A stretch of DNA of 64,000 bases from assembly GCA_004352715.1 (NCBI GenBank), contig SCFE01000078.1, positions 416,180 to 480,179 on the forward strand. Direction: 5' to 3'. The DNA comes from Hofstenia miamia. Lineage: Eukaryota > Xenacoelomorpha > Acoela. Of this stretch, positions 1 through 12,784 are shown piece by piece; within the stretch, counting starts at the first letter, position 1; each line of letters starts with the position of its first letter. Made by a program: the position numbers and the translations under genes. The notes under the pieces are model-generated. The model worked only from the letters and a program-made list of their open reading frames with translations. It was not told the DNA's origin and did no database searches.

Positions 1-806
1 ATATTACATTGTGTAAGTCATAAAGATATCTAATGCCTGCAGTCATTTTTTGAATATTATTCAGTAGAAATTTTTTTTTAAATTTTAATTCATTATCTAT
101 CTCAACTCCTAAATAGCTGACTGAATCACTTTGCTTTATTGGCTTATAATTTATCTTTAGTTCTATATCACTTATTAGATTTCTTTGTGCTTTCTGTGAA
201 AAAATTATAAATTGAGTTTTGTCAATATTTAGTTTTAGTTGATTATTTGTAAAATAATTGTTTAATTTTTCTACATCTGTTTGGAGGTTTTTTGTAGCAT
301 CAAAAGCATTTTTTGCGGTACTTATTAGGCATATGTCATCGGCATATTGGTAAATGTCGCTGTTTTTAACATGTTTTATTATATCATTTACAAAAATTGC
401 AAATAAATTAGGGCCAAGTACAGTGGCTTGGGGTACCCCACGATCAGTCGTAACATAGCTTGATTTTTTGCAGTTTAATATTACACTCTGCTGTCTATTT
501 TTTAAAAAGTTCATGATTAAATTAATTGAGGTAGCACCAAAATTATAATTTTTAAGCTTGTCTTGCAAAATATCAAAATTCATTGAATTGAATGCCTTAT
601 TAAATCTAATAATGCTACACTACTGCAGTTATTAATAGATATATTGGATTTTATTTGTTGAGTAATAGATAGAATTGCGTCTTGGGTGCTATGGCCATTG
701 CGAAATCCAAATTGTTTATGTTATAGGATGTTTTCAGATTTTAGGAATGCGTTTATTTGAACATACAAAAGTTTTTCAAAGAGTTTGCTAAAAGGATGTG
801 TAATAC
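1..806 (-). pseudogene. Non-LTR retrotransposon reverse transcriptase fragment (decayed, runs off left edge)
   Basis: Read on the minus strand, this encodes the palm and fingers of a LINE reverse transcriptase of the Jockey/CR1-like type. In order: SKLFEKLLYVQINAFLKS (about 790-735), QFGFRNGHSTQDAI (about 715-675), LLDL followed by KAFNSMNFDIL (about 615-570), the B-box motif GVPQATVLGP (about 445-417; the usual form is GVPQGSVLGP), and the catalytic YADDICL (about 345-325). About 200 codons are open from near 600 to the window edge, ending in a typical post-palm segment (SYLGVEIDNELKF). It is broken by an in-frame stop at 721-723 between the FLKSENIL and KQFGF segments, and by a frameshift near 600 between LLDL and KAFN. 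The 5' part is missing: homology stops next to the ambiguous base at 807. Family membership is seen directly in the motifs; the exact clade is not resolved. Confidence 0.93.
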
Positions 807-808
807 NG

Positions 809-1299
809 TTAGAAGCAGGAGACAAGTGGTATGAGCACAAGCCACAGGGCGTCATAGAAAATGAGAAGGTTAAGATACTGTGGGACTTCAACATACAGAC
901 GAGCAAAGTGATAGAAGCACGGAGGCCAGACATAGTAGTGGTAGACAAGAGAAAAGATTAGGAACAGTGATAGACATAGCAGTACCAAAGGACAGAAATG
1001 TAGAAATCAAGGAGAAAGAGAAGATAGACAAGTACAGAGAGTTAGCAGAGGAAATAGAAAGGCTGTGGAAGTTAAAGAAAGTTGAAGTAGTCCCGGTAGT
1101 TGTAGGAGCACTAGGAGCAGTAAGTAAGAAGCATAAAGATACTTGGAGGAGTTGGGGAGTACCAAAGTGGGGAGGAGCAGTAGCACAGAAGGCAGCATTG
1201 TTAGGAACAGCCAGAGTCCTGAGGAAAGCTCTCAGACTCCCTGGGAACTGGTGAGTTCCCCGAGCTGAGAGGGATACCAGCATGAAGCTGTGAGAAGTA

Positions 1300-1335
<36 letters not shown>
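809..1335 (+). pseudogene. 3' end of a second LINE: C-terminal ORF2 segment, 3' UTR and AAT tail
   Basis: The plus strand reads EAGDKWYEHKPQGVIEN, then VKILWDFNIQTSKVIEARRP and DIVVVDK in one frame (809-958). A stop at 959-961 follows, and the reading continues in another frame as VIDIAVPKDRNVEIKEKEK, VVPVVVGALGAVSK and KAALLGTARVLRKALRL to a stop at 1252-1254. This is the C-terminal tail commonly seen after the reverse transcriptase in an abundant group of invertebrate LINEs, so one small indel near 950 splits it. After the stop comes a short 3' UTR and an (AAT)n run at about 1298-1335, a typical LINE 3' tail. The element is 5'-truncated at the junction with the minus-strand LINE at 807. It is inactive. 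The two LINEs look like different families. Confidence 0.88.
1298..1335 (+). repeat. (AAT)n tail microsatellite
   Basis: About a dozen AAT units follow the LINE 3' UTR directly. Position and composition fit a simple-repeat tail generated at retrotransposition. Confidence 0.9.
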
Positions 1336-1336
<1 letters not shown>

Positions 1337-4300
1337 GATTTTATCTTTAAGGGGTATAACATTACAAAAACAAAATACAACAAAATAATGAGAATAATAG
1401 AGGAAGTAAGGTTTTTTGTGACACTTGCAGAATGAAAGAGATTACATTTACATAAGATTCCAGGAGAAATCAAAGAGTTTAAAAGAAAAGTTAGGATATT
1501 AGATTTAAATTTAAAAGAACGTGCCCAAAGATCAATATTTAGATTTTGAAATATGAAATAAGCTAGAGGAACGATACGAAAAAAGTAGTTATGGGATGAT
1601 TCTGATTTAATAATTAAAGGAGATTTAAAAGATGGATAGTTGGATGATAAGAATGAAAGATGCTTGAGGAAAATGATAGATATACATTAACATCAAAGTA
1701 ATAGCTTCCAATAAGTAATTTGTTAAAAAATAAGATCAAGGTAGTTTAAGTAAAGATTTATTAAGAAGCTTGGCTTGAAAGAGAAGAATTTCAAAGGAGG
1801 AATTTGAAGAGTAAACCTAACAAAGAGCACGATTTAGTATACGGTCAATTTTTAACGCAGAAGAAGAATCAAGATGCCAGCACAGTGAAGCATCTAATGA
1901 TATAATACCTATTCTACAAGTTGATAAAGAGCGAGAAATTAAAAGTTATTGTTAAATGATTCATGATAATAAATGAATATTCATGAGTTTCTAAACATAA
2001 AATATAATTGATACGTTGAAACACCCTCTGTCAATGTGCTTTGTTGATTTACTTGTGGTTGCAATTATCTTTATCAATGATTTCAACATTTTTTGATGCA
2101 CTATTGAAGGGATTGAAAAACATTGATAGAGTGTGAACAAAACAGATAATATGCCCAAATGCGTGAATTTTATTTGTTGTTTTAAACAACACTTGGTTGC
2201 TGTTTGCTGTAACAGCTGTCCTTCCTAAAGGAGGACGTCTAATTTCTTATTTTGAGACTATAACGTGAGCCACCGTGAGGAAATCCCTGCCGTAAATTAC
2301 TTGTTTTCGACCACTTTAATCGCTCTAATTAAGTTTGTATTATTTTGCACTGAGAATAAAGATAAAATACAGCGAAAATGAATTTGATTTACATAAATGG
2401 TTTTACCCATGAATGAAATAGACCATGATTTGTTATCCAGCTCTTTACATTATATGCTTTTGATAAATTACTTTTTTGAACAAACAAAAAGTAGAGGATA
2501 AATATGATTTAAGTAACTATAAGTATGTGACAGCAGAAACTCTAGCTGTGCAAAATCTCACACATGACCCAAAATAATGAAAGAAATTGGCATCCAGTTA
2601 CTACATGACAGGTATCAACATGCAGTTCCTTCGTCATTTACATGACATGCTTAGTCAACGTTCACAATCTCTTGGCATATTGATTCGATTAAGCGGAACA
2701 TGCACAGTATGTAAGAACCGAAGAGTAATTAGGGATTATACTGCACAGTTAAATTGACATGCCCACGAGTTAATTCAATCCCAGTGTTCATAGCAATATT
2801 GTCAATGGCTCTGAAATTACAAAACCAAAAAGGCCAGCACGCGTAAACATATACTAAGTATTAAATTATTAAGAAATTACATCAATATAGATCTTTAAAA
2901 TGCAAAAAATGTTTGCTAAAGCTATACATAAACTCAAAGACTGCTTCAATAACCTCTGTTCCAAGACTACACTTTCTTTTTTAAGATTCAATCCAATGTC
3001 AGCCTATCCAAATCTAACCATCTTACGGCACGGTTCAGCGGTACCTGTGTTTGCTTAATGGTATTGGTGTATATGATGGAAATATACAAATATGTGCATT
3101 CGTAATATTTTTAGTTGTTTCAGGCCATTCTACCATTTAATATCTATAAATGTATTATATTATATTGTATTGAAAATTCTACACTATCCATGTGTGTTTC
3201 AAACCGTTTTATCCAGACTTTGACAAATCGTTAGGTAAATGTGAGGGCCCTGTTCTGCTGAAAATTTGTTATAAAAATTATTCCTTTACTTGAAGTACAT
3301 TAAAATATTAACTTTTTTCAATGGAGTATCCGATTTTTGTAAAAATTTTCAAATTCTTCCATACCAAATCTTCAAATAAGATAATAGAGCAGTCTAAAGC
3401 CCATGCCCGCAACAGCTAGCCTCTACTATTTTGTTTTCTGTAAATAGACCACCCCGCTCGCAGAGGCTGTGCCCAAAATCAGAAGTCTTCACGTGCATGG
3501 GAAAATGAAACAGGAGATGGCTCTCTATCCGGTGGTAACTATAAACGCGAAATATCTTTATTATTTATTGAGTTATAAGGATTTAAAAAGTTTTTTTAGA
3601 AACTATCACAAGGTTACGTCATTTTTTAAACCAAATTAATTCTAAAGTTCACTGTGAAATTAAAAATAATACAGTAAAAAGTAATTGGTGGACAGTTGCA
3701 AGACCATTGCTTTCGAATAGTTTAAAATCCAGAGTTGGGAACACGTTTAAAAAAATTATATTCAAAATCTGACGTTTTGAGAAATCTTTCATCTGAAGTT
3801 AGTGCAAAAATTTAACTAAACACCATGTAACTACAAAATATTCTTCATCACCAATTTCAAAAAGCATTTAGGCAGTAGTTCCCTTCTATGGAATGATTTG
3901 ACATTGATTCTCAAGCAAACGTGAAAATGACCTATAATGAAAGGAAGGATAAACAGGGACCGAGCTAACAATTTCAAAGTAAACGGATCGAAATCAGGCT
4001 GAATTACTATAGCAAAGCAAACTATATTGTAATTAAAATTGATATTTTAAAAATTGTCCGAATATCGAGTCAAAAGAATTCTTAGTACTGAAAAAAATGT
4101 GTATTTACAAGTTTTGAAAAATTTCAGACAGGTAAGGTAGATCATGGCAAGAAAAATCCATTACATATTCATCACTGGGTGAAAGACGATTGTACAAAAA
4201 TCCTCAATTCTGAACCGTCGCTATGTAAAGGGAATTATAATAATAAAAATTTTTTAGACGGATTAATGTATGGTGGTAACTAAAAGCTTGAAATATTCAA

Positions 4301-6923
4301 CATAGCTAAATCTAAAAATTTTTTGAGTTAAGTTACAGTAATTAATGTCAGAGATTGTGATATGCTATTGTAAAGGATTGTTTGAATTTTCTATGATTCA
4401 CGGTATCCACCAATACAATGCCTATTATAATACCACAAATACCTCAGAAATAAAACAATGATTTGATTTTAAAAGGAAATGACTGTAACATTAATCATAG
4501 CATAGATAAATCAATAAATCCCACAAATACTTCATCAACAAAGCGGTAAATTAAGAAAAGCACTAATCTGTTTGCAAATACGAAATCATTTCCTATTAAT
4601 TACTATGCTTCCTTCATTACCAACAATATTCATTAAGTATAGTGATAAATGAAGGCTCCAAATTTTAATCATTTGTAATGTTTTTCTCCAGGATAACAAA
4701 AGCTAATCAAAACAATATTCCATAAAATTTCCTAAAAACAATTTTTTAGAACATAGGCGTTTGTCTTCATTTATTTCGAGCTTAATCAAATATCGAAACT
4801 TTAAAAAATTAATTTTGCAAGTTTTCTAGTGCACCAATGCGAGGATAACTGTAGTAATGGACCATAGAAGGAAGGGTTATAAGAACTGAGAAGATTTTCG
4901 TTTGCTTCATATCCTTTCAAATATTTAAAATAATGAATAGTTTCTACTGGTGAAACATAATCTAAAAAGGTGATATCCACAACATATCGGTGACACAGCA
5001 AATTCTGAACTAATAGTAGTTAACGAACTTTCAGATTTAATCGAATAAAATGATTTCAAAATAGAATTTTATTAAATTCGCGGAACCAACTCATTTTGCC
5101 ATCATCGTAAAGTTATCCTCTGAAGAATACCAAACCTCGAGTTCGAATTGAAGTCACTTGATTCGCGATTCTGGTAATGATGCGGAAGAATTTATTTTTG
5201 CTAGGAGAAATGCGCACGTTTTTTGAATTATTAATGTAACCGTGGTATTTGTATAATACATATGAAATAGAATTTAAATTTTTCAAATCTGCAACATCAT
5301 AAAAATACCCTAGTAATTATTTAAAATTGCGAATATTTGCAGGAGCTTACCCTAAGAGGAATGAATCAATCTCATAGTAAAAGTGAGCAATTACGAGCGC
5401 CAAATTCGACATTTTTGCTTATAATAGAGGAAATTTCAAATTTAAATAACTGGAATTAGTACTTGAACCTCAAATATAAATTGAATTAAAAAATATTGTT
5501 CATTTTGTGAATCTTTGAAGATAAAGACTCTTTATTCAATGACTCTCACAGATTAACGCGTAAGCATGTGTAAATTTTTTAATTCAAGTCAAGAAATAAC
5601 GATTGTCCACATTGGTTGCCATTAATAGCAGCGGAATCAATTATAGTTATAAAATAGGGACATATTCAAAAGTTGGGGCAGGGGGTTCCGTGGCTCAACC
5701 ACTTTTTACAAAAGTATAAGTCATTATGGTTTGGGAATAGATTAGACATGATAATCACAAGTACTACATAAAAATATGTCGATCTTAAAATAAATGTTTT
5801 AAACTTTCGTGCTTATAGGAAACAGTCGTCTAAAATGACTAGGCTGTAAAAATTTTAGATAACAAATGGAATGCTTTGACAGAGAGTCAGTTATCACGTG
5901 TAAGCTAGAAAGTACCCCTCATTTCATGTTTCATTCGACCATTTGGGAATATCAGGTTCCCAGACTACAATGATTACCGAAATCGTTGCTCAGCTATCTT
6001 ACGTTGCTGAATAAATACCCACAAAGAATTCGACAGTGATCAAAAGAGACTAGTCAAAACGGAATGAATACTGCAATAACTATTATATTTTATTTATTTG
6101 CAATAATTGAAAACTAGTATTTTTACAGCCCTGACTGATTATGATGGGTGCCAAATTTAATGACAACAACACGAATATGTGAGTACATTCGCATTCAGTC
6201 AGCGAATTACATGAGCATTCGTATAAATTGTGAAGCATAAAATTATTAAACTTATATTTTGATGGAATTTTATAAACCTATAATCACGCAAGCGCAAAGA
6301 CAAATTTAATGAAGAAATCAATTGCAATAAAAAGAGAGTTGTGTTGTATAAAAGAATCGTAAACGGAAAATTAGCATTTATAATCATAGGAAAGAAATAA
6401 GAAAGACAAGGACGCGTGTGGGGAAACCACAGAAATAAACTGATAAAAGCTTCCGTTCCCTTGAAAACTAATCAGGTCGCCAGTGAGTCATTAAATGGGT
6501 GTAGAGAAACCCACAAACGGGCAAAATCAATTAAGTAACACTGCTCATAGCGGTGGGAAATTGCACAGGGATGGTGAAAAAATCGTCCACTGCTGCAAAT
6601 GGCAAACAATTGTTGAAGGCTAAATGTCAAGTGGACGGAATGAACGGCATAAAGAAAACCTAATCATGCCGAGGAGGAAAAAATTAAGCTCAATAAGCTT
6701 GACATTAATCGATATCAATGGATGGAAGCCCTTGTCTTTAATGTGACGAAATGTTAAGAGGCTGAGCGAAAAGCATGATATTTAAAAAATGTTAATGAAA
6801 TACACTTAAAATCCTAAATACGATATTTTTACTAAAATAAGTTAATTGATGTTATCACTGTAAAAAATGAAACAACGATTTGATTTTATGAAAGACTATA
6901 CTTGTAATGGTCTCTAAAGCCAC
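1336..6923. other. Gene-poor AT-rich DNA, no gene recognised
   Basis: No open frame here looks like protein. The first 600 bases (1340-1960) are clearly purine-rich on the plus strand and may be older retroelement sequence, but no motif could be read. A GC-rich stem can form between 3400-3424 (GCCCATGC and GCCTCT segments) and 3470-3510 (AGAGGC and GCATGGG). The stretch 6400-6740 is of higher complexity than its surroundings and contains a Runx-like TGTGGGGAAACCACA palindrome (about 6417) and an AP-1-like TGAGTCA (about 6484). Confidence 0.5.
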
Positions 6924-7003
6924 GATTAGACTATATGATTGGTCACGCGTGCTCTGTCACTTTTGTGCAAAATCGCACGTTTAACCACCGAGATAATGTG
7001 ACG
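6924..7003. repeat. Short hairpin-forming dispersed repeat, copy 1
   Basis: The core begins GATTAGAC and ends AATCGCACGTTTAAC, so the ends are inverted repeats of each other (about 14 bases, imperfect). TCACGCGTG and CTGTCAC lie between them, and CGAGATAA-TGTGACG follows. A clearly related copy lies at 12785-12870. Two copies in one window suggest a miniature inverted-repeat element or a derived fragment. No target-site duplication was identified. Confidence 0.7.
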
Positions 7004-8703
7004 TTTTGTAACTGCTCTCGCTACCATTCACGTGGTGTTACCCTGGCCCAAGATCTGCTGATAATTCACGTAGAAGCATAGAAAGGATTCTGATGGGGGA
7101 GCTGAACTCAGTTGTGAACAATAACCTGATGAATACATCGAGAAATGACAAGATATAGCAAAAATACTACCCTTACAATAAATTTTACCATCTTAATTTT
7201 TAATTATTTTTACAGAATATATTTTGAACCGAAAAATCAATATTGGAAACCTGAACACGGGGCATTGTCTGAATACAGCAACATCACTGCATAAGCTATT
7301 AAGTGTGCAGGTATGTGCGTGCCTATTCAATAAACGTATGATGTTATTTCCGTTCATAGAACAAGGTGGAAAGGTATAGAAGAAAAGCCATCTGCATAAA
7401 GCTACGAAATTAATTAAATCAAGTTATAAACCCTATAAATCTATTGCAATGAACAATTAATAAGATCCAATTAAAAAAGTTTAAAATAACGAAGAATTGC
7501 TTTCAACTTAAATATTAATATTAAAAGTATTAAGGAAAACAATGAGAACCTTATAAGAATTGAAAATTTTTTGTTTATAAGAAATTAAGAATTGGTTCAA
7601 TACTTGAGTTTCCTAAATAACTAGTTTTTCGTTGGAATGTTCACTAAAAGGTTTTTAAAACAAGGGCAAATATAAGTACTTACTTCAACACTCCCTACTC
7701 GAAAACTTAGTAAGATTTGGAGATTGATCGTACAACTATATTACAAAAGAATATATAAATTACAAAGCCATTTTTCAGCTGCTTTCAATTTTTTCATATA
7801 ATAGTTTTTGATTTACTTATATTATACATTTTTTTCATAAACATTTCTCTAGTATTCTACAAAAATGTAAACAACTTCAAGTGACCTAAAGTTAACTAGA
7901 GAACAAAATAATCTTGAAATTGTTAAACTGGACCTTCGTTTTCAATTGTTGCAACCATTTTTAGTAACATGGCAATCACGTCACAATCGTTAAAAACTAT
8001 CATTAACTTGTAAAGAGATCTTGATAGAAGATAAAGTTTATTCAACCCACAAATATATTGTTGAAGTTACAATAGGTGAAAAAGTAATGCAGTTTAAATT
8101 TAACGTTATGTAAAGTGAAATGTAAAATACAAAAATTGACTTATCATGTTTTCTGAATGCGGACCTTTGCGTGTTCGAGATTGGCTAAGGTTACACACTT
8201 ATTGTGGCCTTGATATAATATGTAATAAAAAGTTTGCAAAAACACTATCTGCAAATTTTTTAAGGAAAATCTAAACAGTTGAATTTTATAACTCTTGATT
8301 GCCATGAATTAGTAAAGAACTCAAAACAAATTCATTTAATAAAAAATGTTTTAATAAGGAGAAAATCATCTGAATATATACAATGGATTTAGTCAGCAGA
8401 CAGGAGATTCTAAAAGCTAAATTCTTTACTATTTTAAAAATACATAAAATTATAAAAACTAGAAATTTGCATTACCTACATTCCGCTCGTGTGCTTCCTG
8501 AGTATACTTCGCGCATAGAGTAAAATCTTTCTAAGGAGTCAATACATGATAAATTACGCTATTATAATTGATGAAAGACTTCCATTAACACATCAAAGTT
8601 ACGCATTACAATGTTATAAAGGGCAAATCGTCCATACAGGAAACTTTTTAAAGTTGTATATTTCTAGAACTACAAATGCTATTAATTGCTAAAAAGGTTT
8701 CAG
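7004..8703. other. AT-rich intergenic DNA, nothing recognised
   Basis: No exon-like reading frame, RNA gene or repeat boundary was found in this stretch. Confidence 0.5.
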
Positions 8704-9045
8704 CTAAGTATTAAGGCTGTTCGATTAATTGATTTATAATTGACCTAGGATTTAGACATTGATAATTTATTCAATTATCAATTAGCAGTTATCGTCAAAA
8801 TTGCTTGCAATACTCAGACTTCTAATGTGCAAGTTTTTGGTTAAACCAGTCGTGGATCCGGAACATGTACTCGTGCTAAGCCCTAAGCCTAAACCTAAAC
8901 CCTTAAGTGTTTAAACATGCTTCTTTTTTGTGTTTGACATTTCCTTAGAAAAAAATATGTTTTTAACTAACAATATCCGTCGAAATAATTGATTGATAAT
9001 TGATTGACTCTTTGAATTTAATTATTGAACAACCCTACTAAACAT
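8704..9045. mobile_element. hAT-like miniature element (8712-9037) with near-matching 8-bp target duplications
   Basis: The left end starts TAAGGCTGTTCGATTAATTG. The right end, read on the other strand, starts TAGGGTTGTTCAATAATTAA. Both fit the YARNG start usual for hAT ends. The flanking octamers are CTAAGTAT (8704-8711) and CTAAACAT (9038-9045), matching at 6 of 8 positions, as expected for an aged 8-bp target-site duplication. The 326-bp interior has no coding capacity. It carries ATTGATAATT-type subterminal repeats and a short telomere-like stretch of CCTAA/CCTAAA units at about 8880-8903. Confidence 0.72.
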
Positions 9046-10856
9046 ACATATAGCGAGGAAAAGTTAATCAGTCTAGACAATTCCTGATGAGATACGGTCG
9101 GGCTGGCGGGTCTGATGAGATAGGATAAATGTAAAAAATTTCAAATTCCTCCAATTGATTTTTTATTTTAATTGATTCGACCACAACTGTTTAACAATTA
9201 CGACTAAGTTGAACGATTATACAGGCGGAAAAATATTTATACAGCGGGTTGAATACAACTGTTTGGGCGAGACAGGTTTTACGGGAGGGCTATTACTTCT
9301 TTTACGGACCCGCAAGTCGCTACTAGCATTTATAAAATTTACACATAAGAAATATAAGTCAACCTGCTTCAAATATTCTAATGAAAAGTATTCAAACGGT
9401 CAACATTGAAAAGGATCCAACCAATTATTAAACTAATAATTGAATGTGTGCAAATATGTCTCTATGTTACAGAGTTCACTCATGTGCAGTTCTACAAAAT
9501 TTCGAGCTCGGGCAGTTCTATTTCTTTTTCTAAAATCATAATAAACGATTATTTGCTTACAATTTGAACAAACTCTAATCACATTTTGCAAAAATTGCTT
9601 TTAAGCTTCTTCGCAAAACATTAAGGTAGATATAGACACATAAAACCTATTCAATTTAAGACGCCTTTTATTGAAAAGAGAACAGAAAATTCTTGAAAAA
9701 ATGGTTTCCATCTTATGAAGGCCACTAAAAATTTAGTTTTGATAACAATACTTGCATAAAAAGTCTGTAATTTCGTATAGTGTTTAGATAAGTTTTTAAT
9801 GGGGCCATTTTCCCTAAAGCCATACCTGGCTTCGCTACGGAGCTAATGTTTTAATCAAAATTTTTATGTTTATTGTTTGATAATGAACAATTTTATTTGA
9901 TAATTTAGATAAAACTTTTACTAGAGATGTGAGTAAAACCAAGAAAGACCCACTGCATTTCGAGACTAATCCGATTCGATTACTTTCCAATTATACTTTC
10001 ATTAAATTGAATTCAATTCTAACATTTACTTCTAAAGCTTTCCATCTGAAATTCATGAATCTGAGATAGATAGCGAAGAGGTACGAAGTCTCTGAGTGCT
10101 CTTGTTACTTATGTGCAAATTGGTAATAAAGTCAATTTTCAAGAATTTAATTAACAAAAGTGATAAGTGAAAAAGCTTTTAAATACAAAAGAAAAATAAC
10201 CTAAGCGTTTTCTTTATATCAATGAAAGAGGAATCATGTGACTTTGTTGGGCCATGGATATGCGCGATAGTATTGTATTGATTAACCCTAATTTTCAAGT
10301 GCCGATTTAACATTACAAACTGTTTTTCCACAATTAGAAACAACTTTCTCCAAAATTATTAGGAAACTAGCAAATCTTGGGATATCTATTGGCGGGTGCG
10401 CTTCAATGTAATGGAGAGCATTTGGTGTCTGGTCCATGGAAGCAATAATTAATAACCATTTTTCTGAAGACAAACTACACTAGTCTAATGAAGACTTGTT
10501 GGAGGTAGTTAAGCGCACACAAAGAGTCGCTACCGCATCGGACTTTAAATCGTCGACTAAAGAGAAGATAGCTTTCTAGCATGTGATGGTATCGGATTTT
10601 GCGTTTATGAGCGCTTATATATGTTTTTATAAATCCTAACAGAATTAAAAAACTCCCAATTTCCAGGAGTAGCTTTAAAGATCGGTAAAAAAACACTGTT
10701 TTTGTGTTCACAATGTGCAAACTAAAGAATAGAATAAATGAAATACACAAAAGAATCCTGATCACAAAGTAAAATTCTGATTTTAAAATGGTATGGGTGT
10801 AAACCTTAAAGCTGAAAATAATCAACCGAAAATTAAATTGTTAATATGCAATGTGT
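9046..10856. other. AT-rich intergenic DNA, nothing recognised
   Basis: Two CTGATGAG strings at about 9087 and 9108 were checked as hammerhead ribozyme cores and do not fit. No exon or repeat family was recognised. Confidence 0.5.
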
Positions 10857-11186
10857 TACAGGTCTATGCAGGTACCAGGTGGCCAATTCAATTCCGTTTT
10901 TCATTTTTCATTTTGTTCATTGGGAAAGATTAATTGAAAATTGAAATTGAAAAACAGAAATATCCATTTTTCATTTTCACTTTTCAAATTTCATTTTGCC
11001 AATTTCAAATTTTATAATTTTTCAAAGGATAAACAAAAATTGAAAAATGAAAACGAAAAATGAAAAACGAAAATGAAAAATGGTTATTTCCGTTTTTCAA
11101 TTTCAATTTTCATTTAATCTTTTCAAATGATCAAAATGAAAAATGAAAAGAAATTGAATTGGCCATCTGGTACCTGCATACAGGTC
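10857..11186. mobile_element. Fold-back (long inverted repeat) element, 314 bp, with flanking direct repeat
   Basis: Left arm from 10865 (TATGCAGGTACCAGGTGGCC) and right arm to 11178 (GGCCATCTGGTACCTGCA) are inverted repeats. By eye the first ~110 bases of the arms match at about nine positions in ten, and lower similarity continues to a centre near 11021. The element is thus almost entirely stem. The arms consist largely of TTTTTCATT / AAAAATGAA units. The octamer TACAGGTC occurs at 10857-10864 and again at 11179-11186, a plausible 8-bp target-site duplication. Because TA could belong to the element, the duplication may be only 6 bp. There is no coding capacity. A transcript across it could fold into a long hairpin. 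Confidence 0.85.
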
Positions 11187-12784
11187 CCTCACAGTCTAAA
11201 TTATTATTACTACTAACATGTGTCTTGTTCCCAAAACGTCATGCTACTAACGCGTTGAAGAGCACGCTCGAGTCGTAAAAACATGTGGTGCGAAGGGTAC
11301 ATTTGCTAATACCATACAGATAAGTATTGAAAACGTGTGCATTGCACGTTGTTTAGTAAAAGATATCCGGTTATTGAATAAATAAATAACAAAAAATGTT
11401 CTGAAAAATGGAAATCTAATTTAACTATTTTGATGAGAATAAAATACATTTAGCCGGAAAAAACTTTCGAATAAATTACGTCAACATATTAAGGCCTAAG
11501 TGTTGGCCAGGTCAAAACTGATCTAAACGTATAGTATATGCGGGATGGTTACATGTAGATGAATTTCGTAAAGTTTAGGTGACTAAACCTAATGTAACGA
11601 ACATTGGATACAAACAGAGGCCAGCGAAATTAAAAACTGATGCAACAAAATTCTTGACGAATTCAAGTTTTCTGATCAAATTTAGTGGTATATAACAAAA
11701 ATGGGGACTGAAAACAAGTTTTTGCTGGTTGCAAGGCAATCTAGGATGAGGAAGGCTTCAATTTTTTGTGTACAATCGACTCGTCCATTCAACATCGCTA
11801 ATAAATGGATGATGAGTATTGCCTCAGAAAGTGTCTACAATCAATAACCATGTTAAAAACACATGATCAAATAATGAACATTTTAAAGAAGAATGCAAAT
11901 GAGAAAAAATAAAAAAAATTAACATACAATGAAGTTGGAGTAGAAAAATAAAATAACTAAAACAATCCTATTAGAATTAAAGCCGAATTTTTTGCAATTA
12001 CGCAAATGCTTAAAAAAATGCATATTCTATAAAGGCAATTATAATATTGACATGGTAATTTCTGGAAATAAGGGATATAATTTGGAAGAAGAGAATTTGC
12101 CAGCTTGTCAAAGATAAATTTGAGTGGAGATGAGAGAAAATGTTAAAAATGAGACTGGTAATTGACAAGGATTAGACGCCTAAGTGAATTATTGCTGCTG
12201 TCAAAGTCCATTGAAAAAACGAAAATTAGAATTAAGTTAACTGCCGTCACAATCTCATATTATATTACACGCATTGAATGACATGCCAGAAAAACTGCTG
12301 ACTTCTCAGAATTTACTTCAGGAAATAATTAAATCATCACTCAATGGGCATGGAAAATTCAACCATGAAAATGAAATTGGGGTTCAGGTTGAATATTAGC
12401 GCACCATTTGATATTTTAAATGGCAATTGAAAAAGAAAAAATCAGCATGGCTAGTAAAATCCCTGCAATGCTTTAATTTAACTAATGGAATCAAAATAAC
12501 TGGTAAATAACAATAAATTCAATAAATGATGCCCTTCCTTTCAATTGATATTTCAATATGAAGAATTTTTCTTTACAAAACTAAAATTTAAAAATACATT
12601 GAGGAAAATTCAGGACCTCGCAAGTAAGAACACTAAACATTTTTTGTTAGGCCTCAGTAAAAAAGCTTGAGAAAGCTCTACGTTGGCAGATGCTACTATT
12701 TTGATTATACACGAACGAAATTCATTCACATGAAATCAATGCCAACATGTTATAAAGGTATATAAACTTGCAACTAAGGTTAAA
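11187..12784. other. AT-rich intergenic DNA, possible regulatory patch near 12120-12400
   Basis: No gene seen. The part around 12120-12400 is of higher complexity, with GGATTAGA and other homeodomain-type words, and might be a conserved non-coding element. This is only an impression from composition. Confidence 0.35.

Noticed and set aside
1340-1960. Purine-rich stretch after the LINE tail as another retrotransposon ORF
   Set aside because: Frames contain many stops, and no reverse transcriptase, endonuclease or gag-like motif could be read.
5070-5180. GAGTTCGAATTGAAGTC-type string as a tRNA T-arm
   Set aside because: No matching acceptor, D or anticodon arms at the required distances. No tRNA was found anywhere in the window.
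9085-9120. Two CTGATGAG strings as hammerhead ribozyme cores
   Set aside because: Neither is followed by a short stem plus GAAA, and no GUC cleavage site with matching flanking stems could be placed.
10475-10825. 116-codon hydrophobic minus-strand frame as a membrane protein or chemoreceptor exon
   Set aside because: The hydrophobic composition is what AT-rich codons give. There is no family motif, conserved splice site or neighbour exon.
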